DNA from: Mycteria americana
Taxonomy: Eukaryota > Chordata > Aves > Ciconiiformes > Ciconiidae
Direction: 5' to 3'
DNA: 64,000 nt
Assembly (NCBI RefSeq): GCF_035582795.1
Contig: NC_134373.1
Location: forward strand, 29,110,501 to 29,174,500
This document shows, one piece after another, positions 24,832-36,354 of this stretch. How positions within the stretch are numbered: position 1 is the stretch's first letter; each line of letters opens with the position of its first letter. A model generated the notes under the pieces. The model worked only from the letters and a program-made list of their open reading frames with translations, ran no database searches and was not told the origin of the DNA. The position numbers were made by a program, and so were the translations under genes.

Positions 24832-27800
24832 ATCTTTGTCAAACGAGCGCATTTCATGATCGTAAAGTGCCATCTTCAGAGTACTTCCAGACCCCACACT
24901 GTGATTGCAGGCTGCCTGCCCCCCCTCCCTTTAATTAAGAAGCCCTCTCGTGCTCATGCTGGGACTGTTGCACACATTGAACCTTGGCATTTCCAGATCC
25001 ATTTCTCTTCTTTAAAGCCCTATTGCTTCTACACAATCTGTAGCGACTGTTGCATTTTAAATGGATCTTTAATGCATTCATTTGTACATAACTTTGCCCC
25101 AGAAAAAGTCACAACAGGAATATCAAGCTGCTGTCAGCTTGATGTACACGAGTATCAGACTTAGTCTGACTCCGAGTAAGTTGCCATCACCTTCAGAGAG
25201 ATTCAACAAAGAGATGGCAAAAAAGAGAAAATTGTCTGCATATTTATGGTACCCACTTCCCATCTGTGATGTTCACTGTAGGTCCATCAGGCCAGGTATG
25301 GGGGAGGCTGTGCCACATTGCACTTAGTGGTATAATATTTCTACAATATTGCAGTCATTGAACTAGGGATGAGACACACATCTAAAATGAGATGGAAGAG
25401 GAGAAATAGAGTCAATCTCAACAGCAAGCTTAGCCCTATAAGACTCTTCTCCCCCTACTTGCCCCCTCCCATGGCAGGAAGGTCATCCCACCTCCTCTTT
25501 TGGAGTGGTTAAATTCACTTCTACTGATAAGAGAACTGAGTGCCTGGAAGATTTTGAATCCAAAGAGAGTCAAAGTCAATCTCAAATAATCTTAATGTAA
25601 ATTTTCTACTCTTGTGGTAAGATTACCTCATTATTCAGGGATTTCAAGACATGTCTGCAGGTCTTTCAAACTGGAATAGCTTGACTTGTCTCAGGCTAGC
25701 CTATTCAGCTGCCCATGGCCTTAGAAATCAAGACCATAAATCACATTTTTTTTATAAAGATCAAAATAAGCTATGTATCTACATATTTGTGGTCAGATTT
25801 TGTCACAGTAGGCATTTTTTTTTCTTTTTGTCATTCTCCAGCAGTTGAATATGTAAAAGGAAATTATGTATATATCTTTTTTTTTCTCCTGATGCCATTT
25901 AATATAGGGCTAAAGCTCAGCTAAAAAAGGTTTATTTTCTTTGGTTTTTTGTTTTTTTTTTAAACAGTCAAATATCAGCTGTAGTGGCTCCTACAAAACA
26001 AGATACAACCTTAATAATTTGTGCAGCCTTTGAGAAAAGAAGGGATTAGTGTGGTGTATCCTGCACCTAGAAATTACTATTGTTCAGAAAGAATAATAAT
26101 AATGAAAAAAAGATTAAGCGTCCCTATCCAGGCTAGAATTGCTATTGTAAATGAGGCTGTAGACTGAGGAATTGACCCTTTTAGACAGAACAGCTGAATC
26201 TTTCTGTGAATTATGGGACACCCCTACAAGTTAACATCTATCTACAGCTTGCGATGCTTCATACTAGCTAGAGAAATGATGTGCTGTGATATGGACCTTG
26301 CCGCATATGTAATCTAGAGTGTGAAATGAACACTGCTCTTATAAGTAGCTGAAATGTCCCTGACAAACAGTAGCCCCAAGAGAATAATTTTGAAATCCCA
26401 GCCCTCTGAATCTACGCTTTCCTTCATCTTGGGGAATCAGAGAGGGAGCCCCACTGCCACATTCAGCCTATCGCCCTGTCATGGTGGGATGTTTTCTGCT
26501 TTGCTTTGACTTTTAATGATGGAATAATCATTGTTCCCGGATTTTCTCTAGGAAGTCTGAGTTTTTGGGAAATCAGGGAAATCTGTATGATGCCTGCCTC
26601 CAGGAAGCTTTTTGTTATAATGCCAGGCTAAGTCTGCTAGAGTCGATGCCTGTAATTCTGGCACAGAAACACATATGCAGGGAAATGACATTTCTGTAGA
26701 AATATTGTAAGGCACAGTCCTTGCTTGCTTTGGACAAGCCTGCAAAGCAGGAGTGAGGAAACACTTGCTTTTCTATCCGTTATGCAACAGCATTCAGCGA
26801 AGTATTCCCTGGTGGCAGGGTGGTGACGGGCTGTGGAGGACTCAGGTTCAGCTCCCTGGTTCACTGCAAAGGCAGCAGAAAGGAATAATATGTGCCCACA
26901 TTTCATCTGCTCTAGTTCGCAGCCACGTATGAGGACAAAGGCACCTTCCTTGCTTAGCCCAGCAGACAAAAGTGGTTAGTTTTATCACAGATCAGTTACC
27001 ACACCATTGCTTATAGCCTGGCTTGCAAAGTTAGGTGCCCTTTCAGAGGCTTGTGACTGTTATGACCTAAACAGAAAAGCAAAGGATGAGCAAAATATAT
27101 TCCCACTGAGCTTGCTTAGGTGGTGATGTCTGCATTATTAAGCACTGCATAAGTCTCTTCACGCTTTGATTTCTTATTGTGTCTTCAGACCTGTCTGTAA
27201 AGCACTGAACACAATTTTAACACTAGATAAATCATGGGAAAGAATAATAGTTTCTGATCGTTTACACTATATGATTTTTTTTCTAACCTTCCCTTTCTGA
27301 CAGCTCTCCATAGATTCCAGCCATGGACTTGCATGCTCTTTTCAAATTTATGCACTTTTGACCGCAGTCTAGCTGTCTCCCACACAGCTAAACAATTATT
27401 CGAATATTGGTTCTTTGATGTTAATCCCCACTTTTTATTGCTTCATCAATACTGAGCACAGGGTGAAATGGAGCAAGCTGCAACTTTTTAAGGCTTAGAG
27501 ATCATGGTCATGAAGATGACAGAATCAAATTCACCCTGTCTACAGTTCATGATTTTTGTGCTATCCCTCACACCACTGACATTTTTCTGGCCACAAAAGT
27601 GAAATAGTAAATTCACTAGATGCACCTAAGGAGAGATGCTGCAAGTCCTCCTGATGACTAAACATCAAGTGGCCTCAAAGGAGTTACAACACGATGAAAT
27701 TAGATGTGTAGATTTCCTATTTTGTGAAGGAAAAAACACCCTAAGCCTTTCCAGCACACATTCAGTTTAATTTTGCTCCTTAGCAGATTAACTCTCTTCT

Positions 27801-28403
27801 TTGTATATCAAATTTTGCAATATTTTTGGCCAGATTCTCAGCTGGGAAATTTTCAGCCCCAAGTAAATGAGATGTTGAAATGTTAACAAGGAAAGCAATT
27901 TGGTCCAGTGTCAGTAACTGTGCATGTGTTTCCTTATCTGGAGATTTAGTTGTCATCTTTTAAAAACAAAAAAACTCTGAAGAATAACTTTGTTCCTTTA
28001 GGACTATCTGGGGCTGTAGTTAACTAAAACCTGTTTGTGTGCTTATGTCCTCTGTGTTGCTTAAATGAGATATTAATTAATGAGAGCATAAGAGATCATC
28101 ATTACATGGTAATGCATAAAGCCAAAGATCAAGTACAGCAAAATTCTGTAGTACAAATCATGGTCTAACCTGTTTTAAATGAATATAGTTTCCTGGCATT
28201 TCTTGGGGTATAGCTGTGTCAGGTCAGCTGAGAACCCAGAAAAAGGAGGCCTAAAAGTGGTGAATAAAAGAAAAAGAGTTTGCAGATTTGCCTAGATCAA
28301 GCACTGCTCATTTGTCATCCTGTTACTGCAAAACCATTTTACACAGAATAGTTGGGGAAATTGTCAGAACAGACCGAGGCTTTCCCTCAGAAAAGGCAGA
28401 AAA

Positions 28404-28456
28404 ATCACAGAATCGTTTAGGTTGGAAAGGACCTCTTGAAATCCTCAGGTCTGATT
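28404..28456 (-). mobile_element. CR1 3'-end fragment, diverged
   Basis: On the + strand the segment reads ATCACAGAATCGTTTAGGTT, then GGAAAGGACCTCTTGAAATC. This is the reverse complement of a CR1 3' UTR of the subfamily ending ..ATTCTGTGATT. Only about 50 bases are recognisable and it runs into unrelated sequence near 28456. It is more diverged than the copy at 8707. Confidence 0.8.
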
Positions 28457-28744
28457 GTCTTGGCTGGTTAGACAGGGAGTAGTCACACTCCCACAGTCTT
28501 TAATAAAGTCTGTCAGTCAAATGAGAGAATATGGTACAGAGAGCATAAAACAAACAGGGTAGGGTAGATGAGAAAACACTGAAAACTAATTATGATTCCT
28601 GGTAAACATTTTCTGTTGAAAATTTTTGATGGATAATGGTTTTTGATTAAAACTAATATTTTTGCTGGTAGTATTTGTTTTCTGCATTTCTTAGCTTTTT
28701 TAAGAGTGCCAACCACTCTGATAGGCTTTCTTTTTACTCTGAAA

Positions 28745-28862
28745 AATTATATTTCTAAAAGAAATATATAATTAATTTTTTATATATAATTAAAATTTTA
28801 TAAAATACATACATATATTTATTTATTTATGTTATTTAAATATTTATATATAAAATAGAAAA
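28745..28862. repeat. AT-rich low-complexity tract
   Basis: Nearly pure A/T over about 115 bases, with TATATA, TTTATTTATTTA and ATAATTAA runs that are largely self-complementary. It lies 0.3 kb from the CR1 tail at 28404. It may act as an easily unwound or matrix-attachment-like sequence, but nothing in the sequence establishes that. Confidence 0.85.
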
Positions 28863-31800
28863 TAATTTCCAAGTAACTCTATAATTAAGGATTGACCTAG
28901 ACCTACTTACAATTTTCTACGCACAGATTCTTGTTGCTCATGTGTCCCAAATACAGTTGTCTTCTGGAAATACAAGAGTCCTCAGTCACCATAAGAGTTT
29001 CAGCAAAACTCAGGGTGTGTGTAACCCAGCAGCATGACGACTCCTTTTTTTGGGGCACTGTGTCAACAGCACAGCTTCCCATAGCGAAGACATATGGCAA
29101 GGGCAAAGGCAGCCAAATCACGCATCCTAATCACTGAGCAATATTGCTGAATATGAGAAAACAGAAACTCCTGAAAATAACAATTTATAATGCTATCATA
29201 GCTTGGGAAAGCCTGAAGAGGATTAAATGGTCTTTTCCCACAGGAAACAGATAGTCAGTTCAAACGTACCATTAGAGGCAGTCATGAATGCCATGTCCCC
29301 GTCCTCATCTATAAAAGGATTCCTCTCAACAGGTTTTGATGAGCAAAAATGAAGGAGTAGTTTATTTTCTCTCAGCCATTTCTCACTAATATGAGACGTT
29401 TCACTGGTCTGTCTCCTGATGAGTGACTCCAGACACAAACATAACGGAGAGCTGTCTCAGCTGGCCGTGTTTCCTACCCACACACAGTATCTATCTGCCT
29501 TGAAGGACAGCACTGCAGCAAGAGACAGAAGCACTACATGGTTAAGGAAGCAACAGCTGAACCATGGAGAATTAGTTTCAAGGTAGAAGAAACTTAGCAA
29601 CATAATCATCTGTCTTTTTACAATGTTTACAATGCCAGGGGTTTGTTGATTTGTTCCTGTGCTTATTTTTGTGATACTAAATTTGATTAGAATGAACCTT
29701 CCCTCTGGGTGCATTGGCAAACCATAAAGTAGAGATACACTGAAGCCTATTATAAAGTCAAAATCTATAAATAAATTTAGAGTTACACAAAACAATGCTA
29801 GGCATACTGAGCATTTTATTATTCAATATGTCTTTGTGCTAGTGGCATATCTACTTAATTCTGAGAGATCTGTGTTTTACTAAGCCCAGCAAGCATTTAA
29901 TAACTAGCACTTTACAGCAACTTTTGTATAAACAAATATTCAAAGGTGCTTTTCAAAGATCCTAGCTCTTTCCTCAGTAAACAAATGGAAATGTAAAGCT
30001 CTTTGGAAGGCTATGGACATTTTCTAGCTCATGATTAAAAAAGAAACTTGGATCGGAACAGCTCAAACTGAAACCTATGACTGCTTCTGGTAGAGCAGAG
30101 TGTTTTTATACAGACAGATCTATAAACTTACATGCAGTTTTGATAACTAGATTAGATGTTTGTGCTCCCTACCTGAAAAACAGAGCTTTCAGTTTACTAT
30201 AACTAGGGGTTTTCTCTATTTCTGGTATAAATTAGCTCAATCCTAATTGAAACCCTTAATTTAGATGCCTAAGGCTGGAGGATGTGAATATCATACATGG
30301 CTGAATTGATTTTGTCTAGCATGGCATGTGGGTCCCAGGATTCCCCAAATCAGTGGCATTCAAACCTTGCCATGCAATCTTTCCTGTCCACTGAGACCTG
30401 TTCTCTAGCTAAAGCCACAGGTTTGAAGGAGTGTCTGCCTGTGTTTCAAACCCACAGCTATCTGAATGTTGGCAATTTCAATTCACAACCATTTCCCCAA
30501 TTTAAACAACGTCTTCTTGATTCACATCAATACCAAACTACCATCATGAAATGCATCCATTTATACTTTCTGCATACTCAAAGTTAAATAACTAATATTG
30601 GAAGGGGTCCAGTGTAACATAAGACTTCCTCTATCACCATAATTTCTGAGCTATTGAAAGGACAGACACTTTATGTACAAAATTGAAAGGAAGACACTTT
30701 ATGGGATCTCAGAGTTCAAAGATGTTAAAATCAGTTGCAGAAATAAAATGAGGCATCAAAGGTTTAATTTCAAAGATCATTATTTTCACAACTGAGCATC
30801 CTTAGTTAGGGCCTGCTTTTCAACTGGACTGACAACAAACAAATCATCCTGAAACAATGGGGTGGGATAAATGCTCAGTACTTCTGAGCATCTTGGCATT
30901 TTCTTTAGATCAGATACAGAGTCCCAAGTGAAGCAACCAGTAAGTTCTCTCCTCATTGCTCTTATGGGGATGACACTGCCATTTGCCTGCAGATCACCAG
31001 GAATCAAATGTAACCCTCCATGTGTCTTTAAAACATAACTGAGTTGAGCAGGAAATCTCTGCCCATTTTGTGGGTGGATGACCCAGTTCTTGGTAATTCC
31101 ATGAGAAAAGGAGACTCCTGTCTCCAGCTGTGGGAAACCCAAGGACCGGTGTCAGGCTGTGTCAGCTGAGGTTCTGCCCTGTGGATTTCCCCCCACATTT
31201 TTACAAGTGCTGAGTGGGGGCAGAAATTATCTCAGTCCTTAAGCAGAATTTCATCTGAAGTCAAACAAAATTCACTCTACATCAGTTTGGTAGGAAATTT
31301 TTTTAACATTGTAGTTACGGTTAACAGAAGCTATAATAATTTATTGTATGTTAACATACTAATTTCAAAGCCGTACTAAATGCCAGGGGAAAATCAAATA
31401 GAAGTCTTTGTTAGGTTTGAAACAAGACGAACAAATGGTTTTCCAGGTAGAAGAGCAGTTGAATGTCTGAATGATGCTTGTGTTAATAGAATTCCCAGTT
31501 GAAACTGTCTTGAGCTCAGTAAGTTTCACTTTGTGAGCACTTCTAGACCCAAATGTCTGAGCCCTAAAGCTAAATATATAGTTGATCCATAGGTCATGCT
31601 AAACACTAGTCTTGCAATTCTTAATTAACTCATTTTGATAATACAGAGCAAGTAGCATTATCAGCAGACCATCAGCCTCCACAGAGAGTTGTAAATGCCA
31701 TTGCTCTGCATATTCAACACTTAATGAATTAAAATGTATTTAAATTTCAAATAATATATATTATTTTTAATAATTCTGTTGATTGTATTTTCTTTCTCTT

Positions 31801-34092
31801 TATACTTTTTAAACTGTCTCTCATCTCATTTGTTGTATCCTGGGTTTCAGAACTTCCAACTTGTAAATAAATTACTACAGCCCTTTTTACTCATTACACT
31901 AACTTAGTTTCTTAAAAAACACTACTCTCTCTTCTCAGAATGCTACCACATTTCATGAGGATATGGTGCATTCATTGTGTTTTCTGTATTTAGTGATGCA
32001 TATTAATTTCTAAATCAAATACTCCAAGCCAAATGCCATTAACATACATTCTAGACTCCAGTTCTGTTTCAAAAACTTCACATACCCCATGGTTTTGAAA
32101 GCATCAGCCCAGAGGTTAGGCATAGTCTGCTGCATGAAGACTGGAAGAGGCTATTAAAACAAACACTGATAACTGCATCTTGATATCTTCTTTCATCCTG
32201 AACTGTTGTAAATCAAAATCCCTTGTGAAAGAAGACAGGAAGGAATTCCCTTATAGCAAAGATGCAATCCATAAAATCAGGTAAGATCTACCATCCATTG
32301 TATTTTTTTGCTACTCTTTGGCTTTCTGGCATCCCAAAAGTCAAAACTGCAACAGCTTTGGTTGCTGCAGTAATTTATATTGATTTACCAAGCTGCAGTT
32401 TAATTGTCATTGCCATCATTGTGTCTGGTTTTGCTGAAAGAAATTAAAAAGTCTCAAGAGACAATTAGATTGTACCAGAGAGGTAAGTTGGTAGACTAGA
32501 GATTTGAGTTTTCTGCTTCAGTAAGGGTCATTTCATTTTTACGTGTTTAGGAATATCTAAAGGCTAGTTTTGCAGCACAAAGCAGATAGATAGAAGTAGC
32601 TATGGTCCTTGCTCCTTATCAAAGTAATTTGAAAAGAGTTTTCCAACCTACAGAAAGGACTGATGAATTAAGAATCTGTCCTTTCCCTGAGAAAACAACA
32701 AAATTTAAATGAGCGGTTTCCAGTCTGAGATTGTCCTTGTGATAATACTTGAAATCAAATGTACTTGGCTGTGCTTGTGCCAGGGCTGAAGTTGACTCAG
32801 TATTTTTTTTTCCCTGAGCCTTGTGATCAGTAGACTGGATTAACAAAAGGAACTGCCCAGCTATGCTGACAAGTAAAGATAGCTACAAGTTCATGAGAGA
32901 AAGAAAAAGAAACTCATATGCTGATCCTAAGAGGATTTCTCCTTGGAGTAGAGTGGGATCCGCATTGAGAAAAGTTTGTACTTTATTTTGTATATTTATG
33001 TTTGCTGTAATTTAGGTTTTTTAAAATATAGGAAGAAACTGAGCAATTGTGCCAATTCTGTCATTGTCAGTGAGACAAACTTTGCAGCCACATGAACAGG
33101 CTGGGCAGCTTATGCAGCCTGTCCCGTCAGAGTGATGTGCTATTGATAATTGACATCCACATTTATTTAAAGGCATCTGAATTCTGTTTTCTATTCCTCA
33201 GGCATCAGTGAATTAGCAAATTTGCTCTGTTGCAAATCATGAGCGAAAAGTCTCATACATGTTGTGCCTGAAGCCAGCAAACTTGCTGTATAAAGTGTGC
33301 GACAACTTGTTCAACACTAAAGTTATCTAGTGATTCTCCACCTCGGTCAAAAGTCCTAGATCACTTGTTTTTCACCACAAGAGTTATGAAGGACTGGAGC
33401 TTCCCTTGACATGTGACAGGCTCCATTGCAAAGGTTCACATGTGCCCATTATTCCCGGAAAGGGAAAATGGTCCCCAGCCTGTTCACAATCCCAGTGACT
33501 GTTCCCTGCATTGCTGCATGGTTAGGCTGAGTCAACTCTCTTTCTCCAGCATCTAATGATTTTGCAGTCAGTAGTGACAAAGTATTCTCTCAGTATCCAG
33601 TGGGAATCTTGCCATGGACTTGCAATGGAGCCAAGGTTTTAAATGAAGTTGTCAGATGGCGAGGAAAGGAGGCATCACTTTGGCGCTCTCTGAAAATGAG
33701 GCAGAGCCAATCTGATCCTGCCTCGTGCTGTAACCCCGATATGGCCCTGCATGGCATGAAGTGGCTTCAGAGATGCTCATATACGTGCGGGAGAAAAATT
33801 GGAAGTCATGGCAAGGAACTGTTTTGTCTGAAGACCAGGTTGTAAGCACTTAGAGGCTGAGTGCGCAGGAGGCCATGGCAGTAAGCGAGAACATTTTGAG
33901 GCGGGGCCCTCCCAGGCATCAACCTAACTCCCTGCCCTGTCTGGGGACAGGACAATGTGCCTTACACAGACCCTCAGGACTGCCTGAGCTGTACGCAAAG
34001 GCTCTCCCACCCTGGCTACGGTCCAGCCTTCCCTCTCCCTCCTGCAGCAGGTCTGCTCTGCACCTCCACGGACACTATGCAAAGTTATACCC

Positions 34093-34150
34093 AAAGACAG
34101 TAAATGATTTGTGTATACCTGAAAGACAGTAAATGATTTGTGTATACCTG
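34093..34150. repeat. 29-bp perfect tandem duplication
   Basis: A 29-bp unit starting AAAGACAGTAAATGATTTGT occurs twice head to tail (34093-34121 and 34122-34150) with no mismatch. Perfect identity means a recent duplication, or an assembly artefact of the same size. Confidence 0.97.
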
Positions 34151-36308
34151 ATGGCCTATGTGGTTGACCCATTTGCTGTCACGGACTCGGTGACGTAGAA
34201 TGATGGTCTCAGATGGGGCAGAAGGTCACTGGTATCTGAATGTTTATACTATTTTTCCTGAAGTAGCCAAAATTCATCCTATTACAGCATTTACCCAATC
34301 AGAACACAGTGTTCTTTGGCTTATTTAAATGTAAATGACATGATATTTTTATCTCTAGACTTCTGTGTTCTTTACCTAGATTTCCTTTTTGGGGTTTGGG
34401 GTTTGTTTTGTTTATTTTTGTTTACTTTTGACTGATGTTTAGTACATTTGATAGTTTGATTTAATGTAATTTCTAATAGAAGTGTGGCTGATAATCTAAT
34501 GCTTGACAAATACCTCCAAATTGCTATGTATTATTAAAAAAATAAGGATTTAAAGTCGTGCCAACATGAAATAGTAATATGAGGAGAAAAATATTCCTGT
34601 TTCATGCCTTTGAAGAATCAGGCCTTGTCATCTCAGTATCTGTTTTATCATTCTTAAACATTTTTACTTTGTACATCTCATTTTATTATTTTTTAAGAAT
34701 GTAAAAAATGAGGCCTAAAGGAAGTGCATAGTGTCCTATTAAGTCAAATCCTTATATTAAATTCTACAGCTTAGGTTTTGTCCTGGAAAAAAACATTTAA
34801 TGAGTTTTTGTGTAATGTTAGATATTATTCATGCAGGTACAATAGGAGAAATGGTTTCTTACATAGCTTATAAGGAAAGAAGTTCACTTGTAGGCATGTA
34901 ATTTCTGAGGAAAACACATTTATTATTCACTTAGTGGAAACCTGAAGGAAAATAGAAAGGAAAAAAAAAGCTAGACTAGAGCTTTTGGGAAATGTTGCTC
35001 TCATCCTCTTCTCAGAGGAAATTTAAATTAAATTAGAGCTAGCATATTTTCATACAGCATTTGTGAGCATGTCGATTTTGGGGAAAAATGATGACCTGTT
35101 TCGACTAATTATCAAAAAACACTTTTATTTTTACAACTATTTGCAAAAGTCAAGGCACCCACAGTCAGAAGTACCTCTGGGTAAACGCTCTCCCCCAGTC
35201 CAATGACTCCACACCATTGCTCTGCATGCCACTGCTTACTGAGGCAACTAATCACTTTTTTTGGACCATGTTAATCTTTGACCAGATCAGCTTCTGGAAA
35301 ATACCCCAGTGCTAATGCAAGCAGGAAGGGCAGAAAACAGCAGCTCAGATTTAAATTGGCCGAGTCGGCCCCTTACCCAGAGCAAAGCCGTAAAGTCCGG
35401 TGAGCTGGCCACGTGCCTCCTGAGGGCTAGAGGAGCTGGGCAGCCCCTGGAGGCAGGGAAGGCAGTCCACTGTTAGCATAAAGACGGGGAAGAGGAGCAG
35501 ACCGGCACAGTGAAGAAGAGCCAAAAATGGAAAAATGATATTGATTTACAGACTGTAGTATAGAAAGTTTCCATTTTGGAGAAGAGATTTAAAATATCAA
35601 AGGATGCAGAAATGTTGAAACTGAGGCTCTATCCAAACAGTGACCACAACCGGTGGAAGTATGCCCTGATTGCTGCAAGCCTTGGATCCATCACAGAGCC
35701 TTAGATTCCACCACAGAATACACATTTCTTTGTTCTCAGTAATCTTTTATTCTTTTTTCCTAAGCTTTAAGTCCTACGCCTGAGCTGGTTGGAAGTTTTT
35801 CTCACCTTGGTAACTCTCAGTCTTCTGAAAGTCACACCTCTTTAAAGAGGCCAGAGGGCCCCCACTTTAACAGAATTATTGAAAAGAACAAAAATCCCAT
35901 GCAACAACTGCAAAAGGGAAAGATATATGCACCGTTGCATTGCACTTCTTTCATTACTTCATTTTATATAAAGATATATAAGCAAGTTGCAGCTAGTTCT
36001 CAGTAACTACATTCTCGTATTCACAATACATGAAGTTAGCTCATTTCTCAAGAAGAGGGAATCATGAAGTTTCTATGGAAACTTCATAATTAATAGCTCA
36101 CAGTGTTAAGCCTTTTTCATTAGCAGATTTCCAAGTATTTTCCAGTGGAACTGCAGGCTCCTGTACAACAAATGCAAGCCTAATGGCCGCAGTCTGGCCT
36201 TTCCTAGCTACAGACCACTTGGAAATATTACATGGAAAAAACACTGACCCGCTTCCCTCATGTCCTTAATTCCAACTCATATAGGTTTTAGTTCAGTAAA
36301 TGGCTTAG

Positions 36309-36354
36309 GTCCCATGGAATAAATATGCTATGTCCCATTAAATAAACATACTAA
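36309..36354. repeat. 23-bp diverged tandem duplication
   Basis: The unit beginning GTCCCATGGAATAAATATGC at 36309 is followed directly by GTCCCATTAAATAAACATAC at 36332, with a few mismatches. This is an older local duplication. Confidence 0.85.

Larger units (their letters stand above)
8771..28403. other. Non-coding stretch, about 19.6 kb
   Basis: No supported gene on either strand. Every open frame is at most 149 codons and shows no domain. The 149-codon frame at 24715-25164 lies in a stretch that looks more like conserved non-coding DNA than coding sequence (see findings). The stretch contains the small tandem repeats and homopolymers listed separately, two places with splice-site-like borders (16751-16816 and 18811-18845, see findings), and otherwise unique AT-rich DNA. 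Confidence 0.65.
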
